In this document: in pieces, positions 1 through 5,976 of the stretch
How the letters are laid out: the number at the start of each line of letters is the position of its first letter
Numbering within the stretch: position 1 is the first letter of the stretch
Assembly: GCA_030153205.1 (NCBI GenBank)
Contig: JASLHV010000463.1
Location: 1-10,345 of the forward strand
Direction of reading: 5' to 3'
DNA from: Roseiarcus sp.
Lineage (GTDB): Bacteria; Pseudomonadota; Alphaproteobacteria; Rhizobiales; Beijerinckiaceae
DNA length: 10,345 nt
The notes under the pieces: model-generated
The model's input: the letters and a program-made list of their open reading frames with translations, nothing else
Told to the model about the DNA's origin: nothing
The model's database searches: none
Translations under genes and position numbers: made by a program

Positions 1-523
1 GGGGCGTGAGGACGGCGGTCGGTTCGTCGAGAATAAGAATTTTGGCGTCGCGGTACAAAGATTTTAGAATCTCGATTCGTTGACGTACACCGACCGATAG
101 AGTTCCGACGATGGCGTCGGCGTCGATCGCGAGCCGATGAATGCGGCTGAGCTGCAAAACCTTCTCTCGCGCTTCGCGCCGGGCGATAAAAGGGCCACGG
201 CGCGGCTCGCGCGCATAGACGATGTTCTCCCACACGCTTAAGGAGTTGAAGAGCTTGAAAGCCTGGTGGACCATGCCCATGCCATGGCCGATCGCGTCCA
301 CGGCCGAACGGAAATGGACTTCCTTGCCACGCAGCCAAATGCTTCCCTCATCAGGCTGATGCAGCCCGTAGAGAATGCTCATCAGGGTCGACTTGCCAGC
401 GCCGTTTTCGCCCATGACGGCATGGATCTCGCCGCGCTCCACGGCGAGATCGACGTGATCATTGGCGAGGACTGGGCCATAACGCTTGACGACGCCCCGC
501 GCCTCCAGCTCCAGCGCCGCCAT
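1..523 (-). CDS. ABC transporter ATPase of a BMP-type (nucleoside/sugar-like) importer, C-terminus cut by window edge
   Basis: This is the cytoplasmic ATPase that would power the importer served by the BMP binding protein just upstream. I translated 174 codons from the ATG at 523-521. The first nucleotide-binding domain is visible: Walker A GENGAGKST (residues 38-46), Q-loop with Q87 in MVHQAFKLF, signature LSVGVRQR (142-149) and Walker B ILILDEP (162-168). The Q-loop segment resembles the MVHQ form common in YufO/NupO-type nucleoside and sugar importers, which usually carry two such domains in about 500 residues, so a second half probably lies beyond the left edge, followed by permease genes. 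The gene starts 6 bases after the BMP stop codon, so the two are surely co-transcribed. A good Shine-Dalgarno is not obvious, which suggests translational coupling. The family call is firm; the substrate is not readable from this subunit. Confidence 0.93.
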   Translation of the reverse strand, partial: MAALELEARGVVKRYGPVLANDHVDLAVERGEIHAVMGENGAGKSTLMSILYGLHQPDEGSIWLRGKEVHFRSAVDAIGHGMGMVHQAFKLFNSLSVWENIVYAREPRRGPFIARREAREKVLQLSRIHRLAIDADAIVGTLSVGVRQRIEILKSLYRDAKILILDEPTAVLTP

Positions 524-529
524 TGATTT

Positions 530-1543
530 TTATTTCGCCATCATCGGATCGGCGATCTTCAGCGAGCCGCCCGCGATTTCGTCAGCGAGCGCTTTCACCT
601 TGGCGATCGCATCGGGATAATCCGCGATCGTGCATTTGGAGTTCTTCACGTCGCCGCCGAGCCCGGTGAGCGCCATGCCGCCTTCCTTCAAGCCAAGCGC
701 GGTGATCGGCTGTTGGGTTCCCGCGACAATCCCCTTGACGGCAAGTACGACGGAGACGTCGGTCTTCTTCTCGACATTGTCCATCACCATGCCGGCCGCT
801 AGCGGGCATTGATTGACGTCGACGCCGTAAGCATTGGCGCCGGGAGAATCTTGCAGCGCTTTGAAGATGCCGCCGTTGGAGCCTGCGCCGGCGGCGAGAA
901 TGCGATCGGCGCCGTCGGCGAGCATCGCGGCGGCGCGCTCCTGTCCGCGCGCGGGATCCTGGAAGGGATTGGAGCCGCCGACCCAGAGAGTCGGCGAGAT
1001 TTTGATATCCGGCTTGACGTGTTTGGCGCCTTCGATGAAGCCGTCGGTATAGCGGTGCAGGAAGGGAATATCGAGGGCGCTGATCGCGCCGACCTTGCCC
1101 GTCTTCGTCGTCAAAGCCGCTTCGGCGCCGGTGAGGAAGCTCGCCTCATATTCGCGGAAGACCGAGCAATAGATGTTCGGCTTCATCTTGTCGAAGGGGC
1201 AGGAGTCGATCTGCAGAAACTTCGTGTTCGGAAAGGCGGTCGCCACTTCCGGCAGCATGTCGTTGAACTCGAAGCCGATGGCGATGACGATCTTCGCGCC
1301 CGCCTTGGCGGCGGCTTCAAGGTTTTGCCGCTCGGTGGTCGGGTCGGTGCTCTCGTAAGTCTTGGCTTCGCCGCCGAGCTCTTTGGCGACCTGTTCCGTG
1401 CCGGTCTTGCCGAGCTTGAGAAATTCATCGACCCCGATCGGCCCTGGAGAGACATAGACGAAGAGCGGCTTATCGGCCGCGAGCGCGGTCGAGGCGACAA
1501 ACGTCGCGGCGGCCAGGGCCGCCAGTCCGGCTATAAATTTCAT
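530..1543 (-). CDS. BMP-family periplasmic substrate-binding protein of an ABC importer
   Basis: This is a 337-residue secreted solute receptor. The start is placed at the ATG at 1543-1541 because GGGAG sits 7 bases upstream and the protein then opens with a classic signal peptide (MKFIAGLAALAAATF, cleavage near ALA-AD at about residue 22); an in-frame extension to 1600 would bury that signal. BMP (Bmp/PnrA/Med) features include GFEFNDMLPEVATAFP (90-105), a central block around EASFLTGAEAAL and DIPFLHRYTDGFIEGAKH (158-175), then GSNPFQDPARGQE. Known relatives bind purine nucleosides, and some bind other small molecules. The N-terminal GxxDxSF segment that contacts the base in PnrA is altered here (GVDEFLKLG), so the ligand may differ. 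Four cysteines (in DSCPF, IYCSV, NQCPL, SKCTI) could form two periplasmic disulfides. The ATPase gene follows after 6 bases. Expression may be tuned by a hairpin that covers its ribosome site. Confidence 0.92.
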   Translation of the reverse strand: MKFIAGLAALAAATFVASTALAADKPLFVYVSPGPIGVDEFLKLGKTGTEQVAKELGGEAKTYESTDPTTERQNLEAAAKAGAKIVIAIGFEFNDMLPEVATAFPNTKFLQIDSCPFDKMKPNIYCSVFREYEASFLTGAEAALTTKTGKVGAISALDIPFLHRYTDGFIEGAKHVKPDIKISPTLWVGGSNPFQDPARGQERAAAMLADGADRILAAGAGSNGGIFKALQDSPGANAYGVDVNQCPLAAGMVMDNVEKKTDVSVVLAVKGIVAGTQQPITALGLKEGGMALTGLGGDVKNSKCTIADYPDAIAKVKALADEIAGGSLKIADPMMAK

Positions 1544-1576
1544 GCCAATTCTCCCACTCAGCGAGAGAGAATTGAC
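1544..1576 (-). promoter_or_regulatory. Leader hairpin that masks the ribosome site of the BMP gene
   Basis: Read on the minus strand, GTCAATTCTC and GAGAATTGGC pair over 10 positions (one G-U pair) around a 13-base loop, and the 3' arm ends directly against the ATG. The Shine-Dalgarno GGGAG (complement of 1551-1555) lies at the loop/3'-arm junction and would be partly hidden. This may be a translational switch or an operator-like inverted repeat. The pairing is read directly; the function is inferred. Confidence 0.5.
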
Positions 1577-1805
1577 CGTCTCTCGCGCGCCGCCCGCCAA
1601 ATTCCATCAGAACTTGGTTGGCGGCGCAACGGGGTCAGTGCGGCTAGGCGCCGCGAGCCGCTGTGCGCCGTGGCTTCAGGATCGTCCCAACGTCAGTGAT
1701 CGTTGCGGAGCGAATGGAGATTTCACCGCTCGCTTTGGCTAGAGTATTCCGAGGCCACCCTCATCCGCTGCCAGCGTTCCCATCCGCCGTTGCGATCCGC
1801 TCAAC
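1577..1805. other. Intergenic gap between the SDR stop and the BMP leader
   Basis: No plausible gene, no hairpin with a T-run and no clear -35/-10 pair was found on either strand. It is therefore open whether the BMP-ATPase genes are read from a promoter here or by read-through from the RLP-cupin-SDR genes. A short GCGGC/GCCGC inverted repeat near 1640-1655 is not distinctive in this GC-rich DNA. Confidence 0.4.
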
Positions 1806-2639
1806 CTAATAAGGCGTATCTCCCCCATCCGCGTTCACCGCCTGGCCGCGAATGATCAGCGCGTCGTCGCTCAGCAGGAACGATATCGTCCGCGCGACTT
1901 CGGCCGGCTCGATATGGCGCAGGAGTTGCGAACTCACCAGTTTCGGAAAAACCTCGTCCGGCGGCGCGCCGGCGATGGCGCCATAAGCGACGGCGACTTC
2001 GCGCAACATCTCGGTCGCAACGCCGCCGGGACAGACGCAATTGACGTTGATGTCGTGCGCCGCGAGCGCCGCCGAGAGCATGCGCGTCACGCTGATCAGC
2101 GCCGCCTTGCTGGCGCTATAGGCGAGCGATTCCTTATGTCCCTTTTTGCCGGCTTCGGAAGCGACATTGACGATCGCGCCGCGAACGCCTTTGGCGATCA
2201 TCGCCTTCGCGGCGAGGCGCGCCGCCTCATAGGCGCCGAAGACGTTGACGGAAAATATTTTCGACCAATCGTCCCAAGCCGCCTCGAGCGGATCGGCGTG
2301 TTTGACGATCGCAGCGCAATTGACGAGGCCGTCGATGCGCCCAAGCCGGCTTTCCGCTTCGGCGATGGCGGCGCTGATCGACGCCGGATCGGCCGCGTTC
2401 AACGTCGCCGCAAAGGCGCGGCTTTTGTCGAGCGAGGCGAGGGCGGCGTCGAGCGCGTCACGTCTAACATCAGTGAGGACAACATGGGCGCCTTCATCGA
2501 TGAGAAGCGCGGCGGCGGCTTGTCCGATGCCGCCCGCTGCGCCGGTGACGATGAAGCCCTTGCCGACATGGCGATCGAATGAACGCGTTTGGCGCGGCGC
2601 GATCGGCGCATGCGGCGGCCGCGTCGAGAATTCGCCCAT
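1806..2639 (-). CDS. Short-chain dehydrogenase/reductase (classical SDR), NAD-preferring
   Basis: This is a 277-residue cytoplasmic NAD(P)-dependent oxidoreductase of the classical SDR family. Visible landmarks are the cofactor glycine motif TGAAGGIG (32-39), an Asp at the end of the second strand (D57 in LTDV) that usually selects NAD over NADP, NCAA (107-110, a variant of NNAG), N132 in SVNVFG, and the catalytic S161, Y174 and K178 (YSASK). CPGGVATEM (203-211) is the usual post-catalytic loop. The ATG at 2639 is backed by GGAG 8 bases upstream, giving a proline/arginine-rich lead of about 25 residues before the Rossmann fold, longer than usual. The gene starts 31 bases after the cupin stop, so it is probably the third gene of the RLP operon. 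The substrate cannot be told; from context, a sugar, polyol or sugar-phosphate derivative is likely. The known MTA-isoprenoid shunt has no SDR step. Confidence 0.93.
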   Translation of the reverse strand: MGEFSTRPPHAPIAPRQTRSFDRHVGKGFIVTGAAGGIGQAAAALLIDEGAHVVLTDVRRDALDAALASLDKSRAFAATLNAADPASISAAIAEAESRLGRIDGLVNCAAIVKHADPLEAAWDDWSKIFSVNVFGAYEAARLAAKAMIAKGVRGAIVNVASEAGKKGHKESLAYSASKAALISVTRMLSAALAAHDINVNCVCPGGVATEMLREVAVAYGAIAGAPPDEVFPKLVSSQLLRHIEPAEVARTISFLLSDDALIIRGQAVNADGGDTPY

Positions 2640-2647
2640 TGTGCCAA

Positions 2648-2651
2648 CTCC
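2648..2651 (-). promoter_or_regulatory. Ribosome binding site of the SDR gene
   Basis: GGAG on the minus strand lies 8 bases before the ATG at 2639. It supports the long N-terminus chosen for the dehydrogenase. Confidence 0.6.
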
Positions 2652-2670
2652 GCAAAACGCGGGCGCGAAA

Positions 2671-3135
2671 TCAACGCCCGTCGAGAAAGTCGCGGATATC
2701 GGGGTCCTTCGTCAACGCCGCCAAGTCTTCGGCGCTCGGCAATTGCGGCCGATCGCGCTCAGCATTGACCAGGCAGAGAAAGCCGAGCGGCTCTTTCGCC
2801 GCAGCCCGGAACTGGTGCCACGCCCATGCTGGAACGGTCACGAGATCATGCAACCCGATGTCGCGCACCTCGCCGCCGACGAGGCAGCGGCCGCCGCCGC
2901 GCAAGATCAGGACGGCGTGCATATGCTCATGACGTTCGAGCGTCGAATAGCCGCCGGGCGCGACCTCGAAATAGCGCAGCTCACCGCGCAAATGCGGATC
3001 GGAGAAAAGTATTTGGCGCGTGACGTCTTTGAACGGCGCACCGGCTTCCTCCTTATAGCGTCGCGTTTCGACGCCTTGCCAATGAAAATTGTCTTGGGCG
3101 GCGCGGTGGACACTGTCCAGCGTCTGGTCAGACAT
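2671..3135 (-). CDS. Small single-domain cupin, candidate sugar-phosphate lyase/methylsulfurylase partner of the RLP
   Basis: This is a 154-residue protein with one cupin barrel. Motif 1 appears as GGYSTLERHEHMHAVLILRGG (from residue 61) with H69, H71 and H73; the glutamate that usually completes the motif is missing (V/L there). Motif 2 is GLHDLVTVPAWAWH (94-107) with the metal-binding H107. An upstream in-frame ATG at 3147 exists, but ATG 3135 is preferred because GGAGAGG lies 3 bases before it. That start codon overlaps the RLP stop in an ATGTCTGA arrangement (8 bases), a strong sign of translational coupling. In Rhodospirillum rubrum a cupin encoded near the RLP releases methanethiol from 1-methylthioxylulose-5-phosphate to form 1-deoxyxylulose-5-phosphate. 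The same role is a good hypothesis here, but a generic sugar-isomerase or metal-enzyme cupin cannot be excluded. Confidence 0.9.
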   Translation of the reverse strand: MSDQTLDSVHRAAQDNFHWQGVETRRYKEEAGAPFKDVTRQILFSDPHLRGELRYFEVAPGGYSTLERHEHMHAVLILRGGGRCLVGGEVRDIGLHDLVTVPAWAWHQFRAAAKEPLGFLCLVNAERDRPQLPSAEDLAALTKDPDIRDFLDGR

Positions 3136-4243
3136 TGGCCTCTCCATATTCGCGCGCGGCGACGGCGCCGACGAACGCGCGCGTCTGTTCCACCATCTCG
3201 TGCTTGGGCGACGCGAGCAAGGCGCCGCCGATCAACAGCATCACGTCGGCGCCGTAAAAATCGACGATCTCCGAAACGCGAGCGACGCTCATGCCGCCCG
3301 CGGGCGCGGGGAGGGCCGGCGCGACATTGCGCCAGGGCTGGCGAAGCGCATCCGCGATCTTTCGGCACCTTTCGGACGAATAGCCGAAGCGGCCGCCATA
3401 ATTCGGGAAGATCGAAGCGTCGGCGCCGAAAAGACGAAACAGGCGGGCGTAGACCTCAGGCGCGATCTGAGCGCCGGTGAGGGTCGGATGGGCGAGAAAA
3501 AAGAGATCGCGATGCGCGCGCCGCAAACCTTGCAATGTCGAGGGACCGGCGATGGCCGGCGCGATCAAGAACGTGTCGACGCCCTCCGCCCGCGCAATAG
3601 CGATCTGGCGCTCCATCGCGGCGCGGTCGCCGGAAAGCGAGGGCGCATAGCGTGTCGCATGTCCGGTCTGCTTGACGGCGGCGCGTACCGCCGCCGCGCA
3701 GGCCGGGATCCGCTTCTCGAAGGGCGAAAAAGCCTGATCGGCGAGACCGTGATCGTCCTTGAGATAATCAACCCCGCCGAGCGCCAGATCATGCGCGAGT
3801 TCAGCCAGGGCTTCCGGCGACAATCCCTGCGGCTTGAGCGCCGAGGCGGTGAGCGGCCGTCGCCCAGCGCCGACCCGTTTGCGCAATCCCGCGAGGCCTT
3901 GGCCAGGCCCATCGAAAGAAGAGACAAGATCGGCCGGAAGATCGACATCGACCAACGAGACGTCTTCGTGCAGTGACGTATTGCCGAAGAGCATGTTCAT
4001 CAACTGGCCAGCGTCGCCGCCGACCGTCGCGACAGCAAGCGCGATCTTGACCTCGAAGACGCCGCCGCCGCGATCGACAATGTCCCGCGTTTCGCCGACG
4101 ATGTCGGAAAGAATCTCTTCGTCGCGGATCGCCGCCAGGGGCGCTTCGACGCTTTGCTCGATCGCAATGGCGCGGGCGCGCTCCTCGATCGCGTCGGCGC
4201 GAGCGCGAATTCGGTATGTCGCGATCAATCGAGAAGCCGTCAT
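3128..4243 (-). CDS. RuBisCO-like protein (form IV), probable sugar-phosphate isomerase/enolase-type enzyme, not a CO2-fixing RuBisCO
   Basis: This 371-residue protein has the two-domain RuBisCO large-subunit layout: an N-terminal domain with NMLFGNTSL (83-91, the conserved Asn region) and a C-terminal barrel. It keeps the first active-site lysine (K137 in ALKPQGL) and the carbamylation-site lysine plus one metal Asp (K162, D164 in YLKDDHGL). It lacks other carboxylase essentials: KPK has become KPQ, the metal Glu is H165, the phosphate-binding Arg after H252 is P253, and no loop-6 lysine is visible. Phosphate-binding glycines remain (G316-G317, G339-G340). Such proteins enolise or isomerise sugar phosphates. 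With a coupled cupin downstream, the best guess is 5-methylthioribulose-1-phosphate isomerase of the MTA-isoprenoid shunt; a D-apionate-type RLP is less likely since no kinase gene is nearby. The start is the ATG at 4243; reading on to 4393 adds a non-homologous stretch. Family is certain, reaction is inferred. Confidence 0.95.
   Translation of the reverse strand: MTASRLIATYRIRARADAIEERARAIAIEQSVEAPLAAIRDEEILSDIVGETRDIVDRGGGVFEVKIALAVATVGGDAGQLMNMLFGNTSLHEDVSLVDVDLPADLVSSFDGPGQGLAGLRKRVGAGRRPLTASALKPQGLSPEALAELAHDLALGGVDYLKDDHGLADQAFSPFEKRIPACAAAVRAAVKQTGHATRYAPSLSGDRAAMERQIAIARAEGVDTFLIAPAIAGPSTLQGLRRAHRDLFFLAHPTLTGAQIAPEVYARLFRLFGADASIFPNYGGRFGYSSERCRKIADALRQPWRNVAPALPAPAGGMSVARVSEIVDFYGADVMLLIGGALLASPKHEMVEQTRAFVGAVAAREYGEANV
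3139..3145 (-). promoter_or_regulatory. Ribosome binding site that fixes the cupin start
   Basis: GGAGAGG (minus strand) precedes the ATG at 3135 by 3 bases, with its GGAG core at 6 bases. It lies inside the last codons of the RLP gene and overlaps the other candidate ATG at 3147, arguing against that longer start. Confidence 0.7.
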
Positions 4244-4258
4244 ATCCTGCCGTTTCCA

Positions 4259-4278
4259 GCCGTCCCGACAGGGACGGC
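4259..4278 (-). promoter_or_regulatory. Perfect 8-bp stem-loop in the RLP leader
   Basis: GCCGTCCC and GGGACGGC pair perfectly around a GACA loop (on the minus strand, TGTC), ending 15 bases before the RLP start codon. There is no T-run, so it is not a standard terminator. It could be a repressor operator or an mRNA leader structure next to the weak RLP ribosome site (GGCAGGA). Confidence 0.45.
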
Positions 4279-4363
4279 CGCCGCCCTCTACGCCATGGCC
4301 AGGGCCGGCGCAACTTCCTGTAATCTGTAAAAATATCGGGCCGTCGCGTCGATTTGCGCCGCC

Positions 4364-4391
4364 TTGAATCGATAAGATTATTCTATATAAC
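4364..4391 (+). promoter_or_regulatory. Candidate sigma-70 promoter for the orphan binding-protein gene
   Basis: TTGAAT (4364-4369), a 16-base spacer and TATAAC (4386-4391) form a fair -35/-10 pair inside an AT-rich island (about 4320-4400) that stands out in GC-rich DNA. The minus-strand promoter of the RLP operon probably lies in the same island, but no single pair there is convincing. Confidence 0.4.
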
Positions 4392-4423
4392 AATCTGAAA
4401 CAACGTGCGGCGCCCGATTGCCC

Positions 4424-4489
4424 GGCGAACGCCGTGCGATCGCGATGGCCGGAACGTTGGCGCTTTCTCCTGAAGGAAGGCGAACGCCG
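4424..4489 (+). repeat. Pair of 11-bp repeats GGCGAACGCCG in the leader of the binding-protein gene
   Basis: GGCGAACGCCG occurs at 4424-4434 and again at 4479-4489, 55 bp apart (about five helical turns) in the same orientation. Each copy is itself a small inverted repeat (GGCG-AA-CGCC). The second copy runs into a 12-bp palindrome, CGCCGCGCGGCG (4485-4496), next to the ribosome site. They may be paired operator sites or leader hairpins, or chance in GC-rich DNA. Confidence 0.35.
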
Positions 4490-4497
4490 CGCGGCGG

Positions 4498-4502
4498 GGA
4501 GG
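4498..4502 (+). promoter_or_regulatory. Ribosome binding site that fixes the binding-protein start
   Basis: GGAGG ends 6 bases before the ATG at 4509. It selects this start over an in-frame upstream ATG at 4434, which would add 25 arginine-rich residues in front of the signal peptide. Confidence 0.75.
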
Positions 4503-4508
4503 GAAGCG

Positions 4509-5717
4509 ATGGATCGTCGGCAATTGCTGATCGGAGCTTCGGCGCTCGCGTTCGCGCCGCGCGTGGCGTTCAGTCAGGACGTCAAGCCGCTGAAGATCGG
4601 CGTCATGAACGACATGTCGAGCGTTTACGCCGATTACCAAGGCGTCGGCTCTATTGTCGCGACGAAGCTCGCGGTCGAGGATAATTCCAGCAAACTCGGC
4701 GTTCCCGTCGAGATCGTATCAGCGGATCACCAGAACAAACCCGATGTCGGCAGCGCCATCGCGCGCCGCTGGATCGACGCCGAAGGCGTCGAGGTGATCA
4801 TGGACCTGCCGAATTCGGCCGTCGCGCTCGCCGTGCTCAATGTCGTGACGGAAAAGAACAAAGCGGCGATCGGCTCCGGCGCGGGGACATCCGCGCTCAC
4901 CGGGCCGAAATGTTCGAAGAACTTCATTCACTGGACCTATGACACCTATGCACTCGGGACAGGCATTGGCAAAGCGCTGACGGAGCAAGGGGGGAAGACC
5001 TGGTTCTTCATTGCGGCGGACTATGCCTTCGGCAAGGATTTGCGCGACAATTGCGCCGCAGCCGTCGAGGCGGCGGGCGGCAAAGTTCTCGGCGACGTGC
5101 GCCATCCGCTCAACACCGCGGATTTCTCGTCGTACCTTCTGCAGGCGCAGGCGTCGGGCGCCGATGTTGTCGGCCTCGCCAATGCCGGCGGCGATTTGAA
5201 CAATACGATCAAGCAAGCCGCTGAATTCGGCCTGACCAAGAAACAGAAGCTCGCCGGCCTCATTTTGAATGTGACCAATATCCCGGCGCTCGGTCTCGAG
5301 GCGGTGCAGAATGCGACGATCTGCTCGGGCTTTTATTGGGATATGAATGAAGGGACGCGCGCTTTCGCCAAGCGCTTCCAAGCCGCTCACCCCAAGGCGA
5401 TGATGCCAAACGACATGCATGCCGGCATGTATTCGGCGACCGCGCATCTTCTCAAGGCAATGGCCACGACGAAGAGCGCCGCCGATGGCGTCAAGTTGAT
5501 CGACCAGATGAAGGCTATGCCGACCGACGATCCGCTCTTCGGCCAGGGATCGATTCGCATCGATGGGCGCAAACTGCACCCGATGTACCTTCTCGGGGCC
5601 AAGAGCCTCGCCGAATCCAAAGGCGATTGGGACTATTTCAAGGTTCTGGCGACGATCAAGCCCGAAGACGCGTTTCGCCCCTTGGAGAAGGGCGGCTGTC
5701 CCTTTGTGAAGGCCTAA
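4509..5717 (+). CDS. Orphan LivK-type (branched-chain amino acid/amide) ABC substrate-binding protein
   Basis: This 402-residue periplasmic receptor belongs to the type I periplasmic binding proteins of the LivK/AmiC group (Peripla_BP_6). After the signal, KIGVMNDMSSVYADYQG opens the first lobe, typical of the family. Further landmarks are AIGSGAGTSALTGPKCSKNFIH, the hinge-region block FFIAADYAFGKDLRDN and the second-lobe segment GADVVGLANAGGDLNNTIKQAAEFG. The N-terminus MDRRQLLIGASALAF carries RRQLL, which fits a twin-arginine (Tat) signal, unusual but known for this family in rhizobia and relatives; cleavage is likely near AFS-Q (about residue 22). No permease or ATPase genes adjoin, so it must share an importer encoded elsewhere or act as a sensor. 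It diverges from the RLP operon and may be co-regulated with it. The ligand is unknown: amino acid, amide, urea or an aromatic acid are all possible for the family. Confidence 0.92.
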   Translation: MDRRQLLIGASALAFAPRVAFSQDVKPLKIGVMNDMSSVYADYQGVGSIVATKLAVEDNSSKLGVPVEIVSADHQNKPDVGSAIARRWIDAEGVEVIMDLPNSAVALAVLNVVTEKNKAAIGSGAGTSALTGPKCSKNFIHWTYDTYALGTGIGKALTEQGGKTWFFIAADYAFGKDLRDNCAAAVEAAGGKVLGDVRHPLNTADFSSYLLQAQASGADVVGLANAGGDLNNTIKQAAEFGLTKKQKLAGLILNVTNIPALGLEAVQNATICSGFYWDMNEGTRAFAKRFQAAHPKAMMPNDMHAGMYSATAHLLKAMATTKSAADGVKLIDQMKAMPTDDPLFGQGSIRIDGRKLHPMYLLGAKSLAESKGDWDYFKVLATIKPEDAFRPLEKGGCPFVKA

Positions 5718-5976
5718 CGCGGCCAGGGAATCCGGTCGTCCGTCGTTGCGCAGAGCCATAGGCGCTCTTTGCGCGCCCGTCGTCTCACGGACGCCCGGCC
5801 GCGGCCGGGCTATAGTGACGAAACGATCCAGAATATGCGGCCGTTCCGCGATCGCTTGCCCTTCGTTCGCAATGATGGCGCGATTTAAACCCTCCTCACC
5901 GGGCAGAGTTGAACGCGGCCGCGCCGACGGGCGCGACCGCGCTCAAGCCGCGGAAAGCTCAAAAAGGTACGGCGGG
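5718..5976. other. Convergent intergenic region between the binding-protein gene and recA
   Basis: No plausible coding region is visible on either strand. The stretch holds a perfect GC-only palindrome (5793-5810) and, near its right end, the terminator-like hairpin listed separately. The rest is unremarkable. Confidence 0.5.
5793..5810. repeat. 18-bp perfect palindrome
   Basis: GCCCGGCCG followed by its exact reverse complement CGGCCGGGC. It lies 76 bases after the binding-protein stop. No T-run follows, so it would be at best a factor-dependent or pausing structure; it could also be a protein-binding site. Confidence 0.5.

Noticed and set aside
809..1699. Plus-strand open frame of 296 codons
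   Set aside because: Antisense shadow of the BMP gene; arginine/glycine-rich and without a recognised family.
2245..3480. Plus-strand open frame of 411 codons
   Set aside because: It lies antisense across the SDR, cupin and RLP genes, is arginine/alanine-rich, matches no family I know and crosses gene borders; it is a by-product of high GC.
3128..4243. A true CO2-fixing RuBisCO large subunit
   Set aside because: At 371 residues it is short, and it lacks the second KPK lysine, the metal Glu, the HR arginine and the loop-6 lysine; no small subunit, RuBisCO activase or phosphoribulokinase is near.
530..4243. D-apionate/oxo-isoapionate catabolic operon, which also uses an RLP
   Set aside because: No sugar kinase, lactonase or transketolase gene is in the window, and the RLP motifs KPQ and KDDH differ from the KDDE pattern I recall for those RLPs. 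Kept as a weaker alternative because the left flank is not visible.
4244..4400. SAM-type riboswitch in the RLP leader
   Set aside because: A sulfur-salvage gene made this worth checking, but I found no match to the SAM-II or SAM/SAH core by eye; a covariance-model search would be decisive.
4719..5759. Minus-strand open frame of 346 codons
   Set aside because: Antisense shadow of the LivK-type receptor, whose signal peptide, family motifs and ribosome site are all clear.
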